Translations under genes and position numbers: made by a program
Shown here: in pieces, positions 48,655-59,154 of the stretch
How the letters are laid out: each line of letters opens with the position of its first letter
How positions within the stretch are numbered: the first letter of the stretch is position 1
Source: Bacteroidales bacterium UBA5226
GTDB taxonomy: Bacteria; Bacteroidota; Bacteroidia; Bacteroidales; UBA932
Length of the DNA: 64,000 bases
Assembly (NCBI GenBank): GCA_002409325.1
Contig: DHUU01000014.1
Span: 74,031-138,030, forward strand
Direction: 5' to 3'
Notes under the pieces: generated by a model
What the model saw: the letters and a program-made list of their open reading frames with translations, nothing else
Databases searched by the model: none
What the model was told of the DNA's origin: nothing

Positions 48655-50895
48655 ATGAATATTATTAACAAGGTCATTTCTTTAAACGATGGCCGTACGA
48701 TTGAGATCGAAACCGGGAAGCTGGCCAAGCAGGCCGATGGTTCCGTGGTAGTAAAAATGGGTGGCACCATGCTGCTGGCAGCTGTCACCTGTGCAAAAGA
48801 AGCCAAGCCCGAAGCGGACTTTATGCCCCTGTCGGTAGACTACAAAGAAAAATTTGCCGCTGCCGGAAGGTATCCCGGAGGTTTTCTAAAACGCGAAGGA
48901 CGTCCTTCCGATTACGAGATCCTTGTTTCACGTCTCATTGACCGCGCTCTTCGTCCCCTGTTCCCCGACGATTTTCACGCAGAAGTATTTGTAAATGTAT
49001 TTCTTATCTCGGCCGAGAAAGACATCATGCCCGATGCCCTGGCCGGACTGGCAGCTTCGGCAGCACTGGCCGTGAGCGACATTCCCTTCAACGGTCCCAT
49101 ATCGGAAGTACGCGTGGGCCGGGTAAATGGAGAATTTGTCATCAATCCTTCGTTCAGCCAGCTGGAAGAAGCCGACCTTGATATCATGGTCGGAGCAACT
49201 TACGACAATATCATGATGGTGGAAGGAGAAATGAAGGAAGTCAGCGAAACAGTCATGCTCGATGCCATCAAGTTCGCCCACAAGGAAATCAAAAAGCATT
49301 GCAAAGTGCAAATGGAACTGATGGAAGAATCCGGAAAAACCGTAAAACGCGAATACAGCCACGAAGAAAACGACGAAGAAATCCGCAAAGCCGTTGAATC
49401 CTTCTGCTACGAACGTTGCTACGCCATTGCCCGTTCCGGTGAAGACAAACACACCCGTTCAGACGCTTTTGAAGCGCTGAAAGAAGAATTCATGCAAACC
49501 ATACCGGAAGCGGAGCGCGAGGAAAAAGCCATGATGGTATCCCGGTATTACCACGACGTGGAAAAACGCGCCATGCGCCGCATGATCCTGGACGAGGGGA
49601 TTCGTCTGGATGGCCGTTCCACAAGCGATATCCGCCCCATCTGGTGCGAAATCGACTACCTGCCTATGGCCCATGGTTCTGCCATCTTTACACGGGGTGA
49701 GACCCAGTCTCTTACCACGGTAACAATGGGCACCAAACTCGATATGAAAGAAATGGACGAAGTGCTCATCCAGGGCACCGAACAATTTGTCCTGCATTAT
49801 AACTTTCCCCCCTTCTCTACCGGGGAAGCCAGGCCCAGTCGCGGCATAGGACGCCGCGAGATCGGCCACGGCAACCTGGCACACCGCGCCCTAAAATCCA
49901 TGGTCCCTGTAGGGCAGGAAAATCCTTATGCCATAAGGGTAGTGTCCGATATCCTGGAATCAAACGGTTCCTCATCCATGGCAACCGTTTGTGCAGGGAC
50001 ACTGGCCCTGATGGATGCCGGGATTAAAATTAAAAAGCCGGTATCCGGGATTGCCATGGGTCTGATCACCGACCAGGGCAATAAGAAATTTGCGGTCCTG
50101 TCCGATATCCTGGGAGATGAAGACCATCTGGGAGACATGGACTTCAAAGTAACCGGCACACGTGACGGCATCACCGCCACCCAGATGGACATCAAAGTGG
50201 ATGGTCTGCCTTACAAGGTGCTGGAGCAGGCCCTGGAACAAGCCCGCCAGGGAAGGTTGCACATCATGAACGAGATGATGAAGACCATTTCCGAACCCCG
50301 TGCCGAATACAAGCCCCACGTCCCGCGCATTGTCCAGATAACCATTCCAAATACATTTATTGGAGCGGTCATCGGGACCGGCGGCAAGGTGATCCAGGAA
50401 ATCCAGAAAACCACCGGAACCACCATTACCATAACAGAAGAAGGCGAATTTGGCATTGTGGATATCTTTGGAGAAAACAAGGAAGGCATGGATGCCGCCC
50501 TTGCCACTATTAAAGCCATTACTACCGTTCCCGAAGTTGGAGAGGTGTACACCGGCAAAGTAGTCTCAATCCTGGAATTCGGTGCTTTCATAGAGATCCT
50601 TCCGGGTAAGGAAGGTCTGTTGCACATTTCTGAACTGGATTGGAAAAAAGTAGAGAAGGTAGAAGATGTTGTGAAAGTGGGTGAAGAAGTTACCGTCAAA
50701 CTTTTAGAGGTAGACGAAAGGTCCGGCAAAATGCGCCTTTCACGTAAAGCCCTGATTGAAAAACCCGAGGGCTATGTTGAACCGGAACGCAAACCCCGTC
50801 CTGCGGGAGGTGACCGGGACCGCAACAACAGGGGTTTCTCCCGTGGCAATGACCGCGGCAACTCGCGTGGCCGGGGCGGAGAGCACCGCAGATAA
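48655..50895 (+). CDS. pnp: Polyribonucleotide nucleotidyltransferase (PNPase)
   Basis: A 746-residue phosphorolytic 3'-5' exoribonuclease of the RNA degradosome. Two RNase PH domains are separated by a helical linker (FPPFSTGEARPSRGIGRREI in the second). A KH domain (IGTGGKVIQEIQKTTGTTI) and an S1 domain (GKVVSILEFGAFIEILPGKE) follow, and an RG/N-rich tail (RGFSRGNDRGNSRGRGG) may aid RNA binding. The ATG at 48655 gives the usual N terminus; a TTG at 48637 is rejected. Terminator at 50920-50967. Confidence 0.97.
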   Translation: MNIINKVISLNDGRTIEIETGKLAKQADGSVVVKMGGTMLLAAVTCAKEAKPEADFMPLSVDYKEKFAAAGRYPGGFLKREGRPSDYEILVSRLIDRALRPLFPDDFHAEVFVNVFLISAEKDIMPDALAGLAASAALAVSDIPFNGPISEVRVGRVNGEFVINPSFSQLEEADLDIMVGATYDNIMMVEGEMKEVSETVMLDAIKFAHKEIKKHCKVQMELMEESGKTVKREYSHEENDEEIRKAVESFCYERCYAIARSGEDKHTRSDAFEALKEEFMQTIPEAEREEKAMMVSRYYHDVEKRAMRRMILDEGIRLDGRSTSDIRPIWCEIDYLPMAHGSAIFTRGETQSLTTVTMGTKLDMKEMDEVLIQGTEQFVLHYNFPPFSTGEARPSRGIGRREIGHGNLAHRALKSMVPVGQENPYAIRVVSDILESNGSSSMATVCAGTLALMDAGIKIKKPVSGIAMGLITDQGNKKFAVLSDILGDEDHLGDMDFKVTGTRDGITATQMDIKVDGLPYKVLEQALEQARQGRLHIMNEMMKTISEPRAEYKPHVPRIVQITIPNTFIGAVIGTGGKVIQEIQKTTGTTITITEEGEFGIVDIFGENKEGMDAALATIKAITTVPEVGEVYTGKVVSILEFGAFIEILPGKEGLLHISELDWKKVEKVEDVVKVGEEVTVKLLEVDERSGKMRLSRKALIEKPEGYVEPERKPRPAGGDRDRNNRGFSRGNDRGNSRGRGGEHRR

Positions 50896-50919
50896 TTTTC
50901 TATAGGAGCTATATTCTCA

Positions 50920-50967
50920 AGACTGGCTTTGCTGCTGATCCATAAGAGCACAAAGCCGGTCTTTTTT
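50920..50967 (+). terminator. Terminator of pnp
   Basis: AGACTGGCTTTG (50920-50931) pairs with CAAAGCCGGTCT (50951-50962), one G-T pair, followed by TTTTTT. Confidence 0.85.
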
Positions 50968-51016
50968 CAGACCGCTGCCATACCACTTTCAGGCCGGGAC
51001 CTGGCAGGCGGTTATC

Positions 51017-53158
51017 TCACATCCCGAATTCTAGGAGGCCGCCGGCCATAATGTCTTTATAGTCTATATAAAATTTATCGTATGGCTGTCCGTTTAGACG
51101 TATGCTTTTGATCAGGTAATTATCCGGGCTGTTGTTATGTGCCACTACGGTAAAGGTTTTACCCCCTCCAACCAGGATTACCGCCTTATCCATCAGGGGA
51201 GAGCCAAAAACATAGCGGCCCCCGGCTGGTTCCACCTGATAAAAGCCCAGGGCCGAGAGAACATACCAGGCCGACATTTGTCCTGCATCCTCGTTGCCGC
51301 AAAGACCGTCCGGTGCATTGCGGTACATCGTTTTGAGGATTTGACGGACCCGGGCGGCCGTCTTATCTCCCTTTCCGGCAAAGGCATACATATAGGCAAT
51401 GTGGTGCCCCGGCTCATTACCGTGGGCATATTGCCCTATCAGTCCCGAGATATCGGGAGAAGCGTCTTCTCCCAGGTCGCCTTCGGCCACGAACAGTGAG
51501 TCAAGTTTGTTGACAAACGCTTCCGGACCCGACATAAGGCTGATCAATCCCGGAATGTCGTGAGGCACCAGCCAGGTGTACTGCCAGGCGTTGCCCTCGG
51601 TATAATCATCTTCCCGGTGGGAAGAGCGGAAGGGCGAAAAGGGCTCCCGCAACACTCCGGCTGCCGAGCGGGCGCGCATAAAACCAGTGAGCGGATCAAA
51701 CAGAAATCCGTAGGCTTTGCTGCGTTGGGTAAACTCTTTCTCTGACAGGGTGTCTCCAGCCATCTCCGCTACCTGCGCCACACACCAGTCTGCCAGGGCA
51801 TATTCCAGGGTTTTTGCAACCGTTTCGTGATCTGGATCCATGTCATAGGGAATATACCCGAATTCCCTGTAAAGATCCATACCGCGTTCGTCCCTCATGG
51901 CAGATTGTTTCATGGCTTCAAGGGCCTGCAGGGGGTCGGTCCCGTATCCTTTCAATACCATGTCTGCCAGGACTGGGATCCCTGGATTTCCCACCATGCA
52001 ATCTGTTTCGTTGCCTACCAGATGCCAGACCGGCAATTTCCCCTGCTTATGGTAGATATCCAGCATGGTCTGCACGTAATCCTCCATTTTTTCCGGATGA
52101 ATGATTGTGGCCAGCGGATGGGTCGCCCGGTAGGTGTCCCAGAGCGAGAATGTCGTATACTTTGTATAGCCCTTGGGCAGTCCGACATCACAGAACAATG
52201 ACGGGGCCATCATGGTATGGTACAGGGCTGTATAAAAAATCACTTTCTCCTCCGGATTGCCGGTTTGGTAATCTATTTTGGACAACTCCCGGTTCCAGGC
52301 TTGATCGGCTGTCTTTACAACAGCGTTAAAATGCCACCCCGGCAGTTCATGGTCCATGTTTTCAGACGCTTTTTCCATGGAAACCGGTGACAGGGCAACT
52401 TTTACCATTACCTGGTCTTTGGGTGGCACATCCAGCCATATCTTTGCATACGCTTTGCGTGCTGTAAGGCTGTTCCCGCCGGAAGGTTCCACCCCGTTAA
52501 AGAGCTCCACTTCCAGTATCGGCACAGAAAACTCTGTCTGGAAAAAGATTTCCTGGTGGCGCGCCCAGCCTGTTGATATTCTGTACCCCTTTACCACACG
52601 GTCCCCGTCCCACTCCAGATACCCTTCCACAGGGCTGTCCCAGCCTATGCCGTGTTCCAGGTCTATTACCACGCCTTTGCGCAGGGTGCTGTCAGGATAG
52701 GTATAGCGGTGAAAGGCGACTCTTGGGGTTGATGTCATCTCGGCCAGGATACCGCTTTCGTCCAGCACGACGGAATAATACCCCGGACGAACTGTTTCGC
52801 GTTCATGTATAAATTTGGAAACCAAACCGTTGCGAGTTGTTTCCACCTCTCCTGCCACGGGCATCAGGGAAATGTCCCCAAGATCCCCTATGCCAGTGCC
52901 GCTCAGATGCATCTGTGCAAATCCAATGATGGTGGAATCTGAATAGTGGTAACCGGAACACCAGTCCCATCCTGTGTTGAACTGCACAGGGCCGGCCTGG
53001 ACCATGCCAAAAGGAACGCTGGCGCCCACAAACACGTGGCCATGTCCGCCGCTTCCAATCAGTGGATTGACATATTGCGTGAAGGATGTGGTGCAGGAGC
53101 AGGTAAAAACAATGGCGCCGGCCAGGACGGTGGCTGCCAGAAGAAGTGCCTTTCTCAT
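51017..53158 (-). CDS. GH92 alpha-mannosidase lipoprotein
   Basis: A 713-residue Ca-dependent exo-alpha-mannosidase of family GH92, which trims alpha-1,2/1,3/1,4/1,6-mannose from N-glycans and yeast mannans. Visible blocks are VNPLIGSGGHGHVFVGASVP, GFAQMHLSGTG, LWDTYRATHPL, HLVGNETDCMVGNPGIP and GNEDAGQMSAWYVLSALGFY near the end. The signal is of lipoprotein type (FTCSC, Cys about 20). The ATG at 53158 was taken because the signal peptide begins there; the frame is open to 53341 but that part is Lys-rich without a signal. It diverges from the GH2-GH95 pair. Confidence 0.92.
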   Translation of the reverse strand: MRKALLLAATVLAGAIVFTCSCTTSFTQYVNPLIGSGGHGHVFVGASVPFGMVQAGPVQFNTGWDWCSGYHYSDSTIIGFAQMHLSGTGIGDLGDISLMPVAGEVETTRNGLVSKFIHERETVRPGYYSVVLDESGILAEMTSTPRVAFHRYTYPDSTLRKGVVIDLEHGIGWDSPVEGYLEWDGDRVVKGYRISTGWARHQEIFFQTEFSVPILEVELFNGVEPSGGNSLTARKAYAKIWLDVPPKDQVMVKVALSPVSMEKASENMDHELPGWHFNAVVKTADQAWNRELSKIDYQTGNPEEKVIFYTALYHTMMAPSLFCDVGLPKGYTKYTTFSLWDTYRATHPLATIIHPEKMEDYVQTMLDIYHKQGKLPVWHLVGNETDCMVGNPGIPVLADMVLKGYGTDPLQALEAMKQSAMRDERGMDLYREFGYIPYDMDPDHETVAKTLEYALADWCVAQVAEMAGDTLSEKEFTQRSKAYGFLFDPLTGFMRARSAAGVLREPFSPFRSSHREDDYTEGNAWQYTWLVPHDIPGLISLMSGPEAFVNKLDSLFVAEGDLGEDASPDISGLIGQYAHGNEPGHHIAYMYAFAGKGDKTAARVRQILKTMYRNAPDGLCGNEDAGQMSAWYVLSALGFYQVEPAGGRYVFGSPLMDKAVILVGGGKTFTVVAHNNSPDNYLIKSIRLNGQPYDKFYIDYKDIMAGGLLEFGM

Positions 53159-53249
53159 AGTAATAATATTTCCTCTAAGGTAAGAATTTTGTCTTTCTTC
53201 ATTTTTAAATAACTTTACATGACTATTTTTCATTAATTTTTCATAAATC

Positions 53250-56200
53250 ATGAAGAAATGCATTTCCTCCCTCATGGGTTTTTTAGTTTTTGTTATGGCC
53301 GGATGTGATTCAAATACCATCTTTACAAAAAAGCCCGGCAATTATCCGGGAGATCCCGCACAGGACTTTGCTCCTATTCTGAGAGTTGATGCTGAAAACC
53401 ACCGGAACATTGCCCTTAACCGTATTACAATCCATTCCTCCAGCTACGACTACAACCTTACCGGACAGCTTGTCACCGACGGCATACCATCGGATTCCGT
53501 ACCTTCCCTGATCAACGTGAGCAGTCACATGGGTGATCTGGAAAAGCGGGAAAAGGAGTGGTTCTTTGACGGCAAGCCAGATTCCAAATACAGGATGACG
53601 GGAGAAGATGTGTACATTCAACTGGAACTATCGGGGCGTGTACCGGTTGTCACCTCTATAGAACTGTTAGGATCCCTGACATACGACCGGACAAAGGCTT
53701 CAAGTTACCAGGTAACCTGTTATGCTTCAATGGACGGGGAACAATGGGAGCTGATTAAAAAAGAACAGGGACGGGGTTTCCCCGGAACTGAAAAGCCCAA
53801 TCCCTATGCCCAATGGGCCAATATGCCCAAACCGCCTGTGCCCCAGGGTCCACAGCCCTCATTCTCCTTTACTTTTGCTCCACCCAAACCGGAACGCATC
53901 ATCATGCAGTCTTGTCAATTTAAGGAGCCGGTGCAATACCGGTTCTATAAGGTGGCATTCCATGTGCCGGGAGCAGAGCAATGGGCTTTATCGGACTGGA
54001 ATTTTTATTTTAATGATAATCTGGTAACCATCACCCCTTCTGCTGACTTTAAAAGCGTCTGGATGAGTGCCGGAACCGGCAAGGAATGGCTAATGGTGGA
54101 TTTTGGAGCCACTTCCACCATAGACAGCGTAGCCCTGCATTGGATCAATAAAGCTATTGCCGGGACTGTTGAGGTGTCCGATGATGCCGCAAACTGGAAT
54201 GTGGTTGCCCAATTGCCGGGTACAGACGATCCCGTGGATATCATCACTCTGGATCCTTCTGCCCGGGGCCGGTATCTGAAAGTGAACATGGAGGCATCTG
54301 CAAAAGGGAAACGATACATAATGAGCGAATTGGAAGCTTTTGGAACGGGGGCTCTCAAAGCAGTGCCCAAACCCAGGGAACTCCCCACCGCAAACCGCAT
54401 CACCCTCAATGGAGGTGACTGGAGGTTGCAGCGCCTGTCCCTTGTTCCGGAAAAAGGTTACGTCATTTCACGGCAAGATTACCAGGGAATGGAAACGTGG
54501 CCCATTGCCACCGTACCGGGGACAGTGCTTTCAAGCTACCTGAACATGGGGGCCCTGCCAGATCCAAACTTTGGTGACAACCAGCTTCAGATTTCCGAGT
54601 CTTTTTTCCGTTCCGGCTTCTGGTACAGGACCCAGTTTTTTATTCCTGAGAATTTCAACAGGGGAGAGCTTTTCCTGAATTTTGACGGGATTAACTGGGT
54701 AGCAGTAGTCTTTTTGAACGGGGTACGCATTGGAAGGATAAGCGGTGCCTTTACACGGGCAAAATTCAATGTCACAAAAGCGATCATTCCGGGAGTACAC
54801 AACGTGCTGGCTGTGAGAATAATAGAAAACAGAAACTTTGGAGCGGTCAAGGAACAGAACGCCGTGAGCCCGGACCAGAACGGCGGCATCCTGGGAGCTG
54901 ACAATCCCACATTCCATGCCTCTGTGGGCTGGGACTGGATTCCGACCATCCGCGGAAGAAACATGGGAATCTGGAACGATGTGTTCCTGACTACAACAGG
55001 AGCGGTAAGCCTTGAAGACCCCTTTGTCCAAACGTTCCTGCCCCTGCCCGACACAACCCGGGCTACCATCCGTATGGAAGCCACACTAACAAACCACCGG
55101 GACGAGTTTATCCTCGGCAATCTGGAAGGATCATATGGAGATGTGCCCTTCAAGCTGGAAGTAGGCCTGGAACCAGGAGAAATCCGCACAGTATCTACAG
55201 AAATTAACCTTGAAAACCCCCTGTTGTGGTGGCCCAAAGGGTACGGAGCCCCAAACCTGTACCCTGTTACTATGACTTTCAATATCCGGGATATGGTATC
55301 AGACAGCCTTTCATTCCTTTCCGGAGTCAGACAGGTAGACTTTGATGAAAACAACGGGATCCTCTCCCTGTACATCAACGGGCGCCGTTTTATAGGACGT
55401 GGGGGCAACTGGGGTTTTTCCGAATCAAACCTCAATTACAGGGGCAGGGAATACGATATTGCCGTGGCTTACCATGCCGATATGAATTTCACGATGATCC
55501 GCAACTGGGTGGGACAGATAGGAGACAATGAATTCTATGAAGCCTGTGACCGTCACGGCATCATGGTCTGGCAGGATTTCTGGCTGGCCAATCCCTGGGA
55601 CGGACCCGACCCTGTCAACACAAGAATGTTCATGCAGAATGCCAACGATATGGTATGCCGCATCCGCAACCATCCCTGCATTGCCATATATGTGGGCCGG
55701 AACGAAGGATTTCCTCCCAAAGAACTGGATGATGCCCTTCGAGAAATGATCCCGCGCCTGCATCCAGGGATCCATTACATATCCCATTCTGCAGCAGGAG
55801 TGGTCAGCGGAGGAGGGCCCTACCGGGCGCTTCCGGTAAGGGATTATTACCTGTTATACGGAAAAGACCGCATGCACAGCGAGCGGGGAATGCCCAATGT
55901 GATGAACTACGAAAGCATCCTGCAGACCATCCCACAGGAACACCTGTGGCCTCACAACGATATGTGGGGACTTCACGATTTTTGCCTGGAAGGCGCCCAG
56001 GGAGCCGCATCTTTCCTGGAAATGGTGGAAAAAGCATTTGGCCCGGCAGAAAATGCAGAACAGTTCAGCCAATACGCCCAGTGGATCAATTACGACGGGT
56101 ACCGGGGAATCTTTGAGGGAAGAAGTGAATTCAGACACGGGATGTTATTGTGGATGAGCCATCCGGCATGGCCTTCCATGGTATGGCAGACTTACGATTA

Positions 56201-56840
56201 TTTCTTTGACCCCACGGCAGCCTATTTTGGCTGTAAGAAAGCGAACGAATCTCTTCACATACAGTGGAATCCCGTTTACCACGACATAGAAGTGGTTAAC
56301 CTGCACTCGGGTTCTTGTGAAGGACTCCGGGCGCACGCACAAATCATCAACACCGATGGTTCCGTTCAATGGGAAAAAGACACTCTGGTGAACAGCAATG
56401 AGGACAGCACCGTAAAATGTTTCCGTCTGGAATTTCCAGAGACCCTGAGCGATGTACATTTCATAAAGCTTACCCTGTCTGAGAATGACCGCATCCTTTC
56501 AGAAAACTTTTACTGGAGGGGACTGGAAGAGGGGAACCTGCGAGCCCTGAAAAACCTTCCCAAAGTCAGTCTGACCACTAAAACAAAAAGTCAAAAAGAC
56601 GGTGACCAGTGGAAACTGACCACCACCCTTGTCAACGAATCTGAGACCCCCTGCCTTATGGTTCGCCTGAAGGTGACGGGGAACAAGAGCGGGGAAAGGA
56701 TCCTTCCCGTGTTCTTCAGCGACAATTATATATCACTGATGCCCGGCCAAACCAGAACCATTACCATGACATTAAAAAACCAGGACACAAGGGGTGAAAA
56801 ACCTTGTGTAGCACTGTCGGGATTCAATTATGACGAATAA
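53250..56840 (+). CDS. GH2-type exo-glycosidase with N-terminal discoidin domains
   Basis: A 1196-residue lipoprotein (VMAGC, Cys 19). Residues about 55-270 and 275-385 look like two F5/8-type C (CBM32-like) sugar-binding domains. From about 395 it follows the GH2 plan: jelly-roll domain, Ig-like domain, then a barrel with acid/base Glu in GRNEG (about 818) and nucleophile Glu in HSERG (about 877), then C-terminal beta domains. The layout and QDFWLANPWDGPDP resemble exo-beta-D-glucosaminidase/beta-mannosidase members of GH2 more than beta-galactosidases. The substrate is inferred only. It overlaps the GH95 gene by 11 bases. Confidence 0.85.
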   Translation: MKKCISSLMGFLVFVMAGCDSNTIFTKKPGNYPGDPAQDFAPILRVDAENHRNIALNRITIHSSSYDYNLTGQLVTDGIPSDSVPSLINVSSHMGDLEKREKEWFFDGKPDSKYRMTGEDVYIQLELSGRVPVVTSIELLGSLTYDRTKASSYQVTCYASMDGEQWELIKKEQGRGFPGTEKPNPYAQWANMPKPPVPQGPQPSFSFTFAPPKPERIIMQSCQFKEPVQYRFYKVAFHVPGAEQWALSDWNFYFNDNLVTITPSADFKSVWMSAGTGKEWLMVDFGATSTIDSVALHWINKAIAGTVEVSDDAANWNVVAQLPGTDDPVDIITLDPSARGRYLKVNMEASAKGKRYIMSELEAFGTGALKAVPKPRELPTANRITLNGGDWRLQRLSLVPEKGYVISRQDYQGMETWPIATVPGTVLSSYLNMGALPDPNFGDNQLQISESFFRSGFWYRTQFFIPENFNRGELFLNFDGINWVAVVFLNGVRIGRISGAFTRAKFNVTKAIIPGVHNVLAVRIIENRNFGAVKEQNAVSPDQNGGILGADNPTFHASVGWDWIPTIRGRNMGIWNDVFLTTTGAVSLEDPFVQTFLPLPDTTRATIRMEATLTNHRDEFILGNLEGSYGDVPFKLEVGLEPGEIRTVSTEINLENPLLWWPKGYGAPNLYPVTMTFNIRDMVSDSLSFLSGVRQVDFDENNGILSLYINGRRFIGRGGNWGFSESNLNYRGREYDIAVAYHADMNFTMIRNWVGQIGDNEFYEACDRHGIMVWQDFWLANPWDGPDPVNTRMFMQNANDMVCRIRNHPCIAIYVGRNEGFPPKELDDALREMIPRLHPGIHYISHSAAGVVSGGGPYRALPVRDYYLLYGKDRMHSERGMPNVMNYESILQTIPQEHLWPHNDMWGLHDFCLEGAQGAASFLEMVEKAFGPAENAEQFSQYAQWINYDGYRGIFEGRSEFRHGMLLWMSHPAWPSMVWQTYDYFFDPTAAYFGCKKANESLHIQWNPVYHDIEVVNLHSGSCEGLRAHAQIINTDGSVQWEKDTLVNSNEDSTVKCFRLEFPETLSDVHFIKLTLSENDRILSENFYWRGLEEGNLRALKNLPKVSLTTKTKSQKDGDQWKLTTTLVNESETPCLMVRLKVTGNKSGERILPVFFSDNYISLMPGQTRTITMTLKNQDTRGEKPCVALSGFNYDE

Positions 56841-59154
56841 AGCGTCGCTGCTTTTATGGCTTGTGATTCTTACAGGCTGCAACGGTAAATCCCGTCTGCA
56901 GTTATGGTATGACAGTCCGGCCGGGATCTGGGAAGCCACCCTGCCTCTGGGCAACGGGCGCCTAGGCATGATGCCGGACGGCAACCCCTTACAGGAAAAC
57001 ATTGTGCTCAACGAAATCACTTTGTGGTCCGGTTCAGAGCAGGACGCCACCAATCCGGCAGCAGTTGAAAGCCTGCCGCGCATTCGCGCATTGCTCCTGG
57101 AAGGGAAAAACAACCTGGCACAGGAACTGATGTATGAAACATTTATATGCGGCGGGGCAGGATCCGGACGCTTAGGGGGAGCGGGTGTGCCTTTTGGCTG
57201 TTACCAGGTGCTGGGAAACCTCCGGCTGGAATATAATGATCAAAGCAAACCGGAGAAGAATTACCGCAGAAATCTGGACCTGGAAAAAGCCGTTGCCTAC
57301 ACCCGGTATAAAGAACACAAGCGGGAATATTTCACTTCTTTTACCCATGACGTGGGTGTGATTCGGCTCAAACCCGGGAAAAAATCACATACAGTCATCC
57401 GCCTGGACCGTCCCGAACGATTTGCCACCACCGTCGAAAACGACCGCCTGGTCATGCGGGGCACCCTCAGTAGCGGGGTGGAAGGCCAGGATGGCATGCG
57501 TTACCTGGTCAAAGTGGGCGTGAACCATTCGGGGGGGCGTGTGATCTATGCCGGGGATAGTATTGTTTTGGATGGCGTACGTAAAGCCACCCTGATTCTG
57601 TCTGCAGCCACCAGTTATTTTCATTCTGATCCGGAAATACACTGCGACACCCTGCTGAAAAAAGCCCTGAAAATCAAATACAAGCATTTACGTAAAGACC
57701 ACATAAGTGCTTACCAGTCTCTTTTTAAACGCGTGAACCTGCATCTAGGGCCGCAGAAAAACGCCTCTGCCCTGCCCACAGATCTGAGATTAGCCGCCTA
57801 TCAGAACAATCCCGATCCGAGCCTGGATGCCCTCTATTACCAATATGGCCGTTACCTGCTCATATCTTCTACCCGTGCGGGACAGCTTCCCCCAAACCTG
57901 CAAGGCCTCTGGGCCAATTCCATACAGACTCCCTGGAACGGGGACTACCACCTGAACATCAACCTTCAAATGAACCACTGGCTGGCCGAGCCGGGGAACC
58001 TTGCCGAACTCCACCTGCCGCTGATAGCCTTTACCAAAGCCCTGGTGCCTTCGGGTCAGACCACCGCACGGTCGTTTTATGGGGCCAATGGCTGGACGGC
58101 GCATGTGATCTGCAATCCCTGGCATTTCACCGCCCCGGGGGAACATCCTTCCTGGGGAGCAACAAATACCGGCGGGGCCTGGTTATGCCAGCACCTGTGG
58201 ACACATTACTTATACAATCCCGATCCAGAATATCTTAAGCAGGTCTATCCGGTAATGAAGGGAGCCTGCGAATTTTTTCTCTCTTCCATGATCCGCGAAC
58301 CTTCGCACGGATGGCTGGTCACTGCCCCCACCACCTCGCCCGAGAATGAATTTTTCATGCCCGACGGGATCACCAGGGCAAGCGTTTGCATGGGCTCCAC
58401 TATGGACAACCAGCTGGTAAGGGAGCTGTACACCAACACCATCAAGGCTTCGGAAGTGCTGGATCTTGACAAGGAATTCCGGGAAAAGCTCCGGGAAGCC
58501 GTGGAAGACCTGCCCCCTCACAGGATCAGCCCGGAGGGATACCTGCAGGAATGGCTGGAAGATTACAGGGAAGCCGAGCCGCAACACCGTCACGTATCGC
58601 ACCTATACGGACTGCATCCTGGAAACCAGATCACCCCTGAGAGCACTCCTGATCTGGCCGATGCCTGCAGGGCAACCCTGGAGCGGCGCGGGGACGGGGG
58701 AACGGGCTGGTCACGTGCCTGGAAAATCAATTTCTGGGCCCGCCTTGGTGACGGAGACCGGGCCCATCGACTTCTCAGGAACCTGCTGGCTCCTGAAAGT
58801 ACCTATCCCAATCTTTTCTGTGCCCATCCACCCTTCCAGATCGATGGCAATTTTGGCGGAGCGTCGGGGATCACAGAAATGCTGCTGCAAAGCCAAGATG
58901 GAAGTATTACCCTTTTGCCGGCGCTGCCCGGAGCCTGGTCCGGAGGTTTTTTCCGGGGTATGAAAGTACAGGGAAATACACTGGTATCGTGCTGGTGGAA
59001 AAACGGAAAAGTGAAAAAAGTGATACTCGAATCATCCCCGGGTGGGACTTATCTGGTACAGGCCAATGACCGGCACTTTACGGTAACCCTGTCACCAGGT
59101 GAAAAAAAGCGTCTTCGCTTTCCCCGGGAAAAAAAGATATCTGTACAGGAATAA
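56830..59154 (+). CDS. GH95 alpha-L-fucosidase/galactosidase-type lipoprotein
   Basis: A 774-residue GH95 enzyme; the family removes alpha-1,2-fucose or alpha-L-galactose with inversion. The signal ends in LTGC (Cys 17). Family markers are WEATLPLGNGRLGMM, QGLWANSIQTPWNGDYHLN and INLQMNHWLAEPGNL (the Asn pair), TSPENEF with the catalytic Glu (about 507), and DGNFGG with the catalytic Asp (about 671). It is translationally coupled to the GH2 gene. Its last 77 bases overlap the end of the convergent lpxK gene. Confidence 0.92.
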   Translation: MTNKASLLLWLVILTGCNGKSRLQLWYDSPAGIWEATLPLGNGRLGMMPDGNPLQENIVLNEITLWSGSEQDATNPAAVESLPRIRALLLEGKNNLAQELMYETFICGGAGSGRLGGAGVPFGCYQVLGNLRLEYNDQSKPEKNYRRNLDLEKAVAYTRYKEHKREYFTSFTHDVGVIRLKPGKKSHTVIRLDRPERFATTVENDRLVMRGTLSSGVEGQDGMRYLVKVGVNHSGGRVIYAGDSIVLDGVRKATLILSAATSYFHSDPEIHCDTLLKKALKIKYKHLRKDHISAYQSLFKRVNLHLGPQKNASALPTDLRLAAYQNNPDPSLDALYYQYGRYLLISSTRAGQLPPNLQGLWANSIQTPWNGDYHLNINLQMNHWLAEPGNLAELHLPLIAFTKALVPSGQTTARSFYGANGWTAHVICNPWHFTAPGEHPSWGATNTGGAWLCQHLWTHYLYNPDPEYLKQVYPVMKGACEFFLSSMIREPSHGWLVTAPTTSPENEFFMPDGITRASVCMGSTMDNQLVRELYTNTIKASEVLDLDKEFREKLREAVEDLPPHRISPEGYLQEWLEDYREAEPQHRHVSHLYGLHPGNQITPESTPDLADACRATLERRGDGGTGWSRAWKINFWARLGDGDRAHRLLRNLLAPESTYPNLFCAHPPFQIDGNFGGASGITEMLLQSQDGSITLLPALPGAWSGGFFRGMKVQGNTLVSCWWKNGKVKKVILESSPGGTYLVQANDRHFTVTLSPGEKKRLRFPREKKISVQE

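Noticed and set aside
53159..53341. Extension of the GH92 gene upstream to 53341
   Set aside because: The extra residues are Lys-rich without a signal, and a normal lipoprotein signal starts at 53158.
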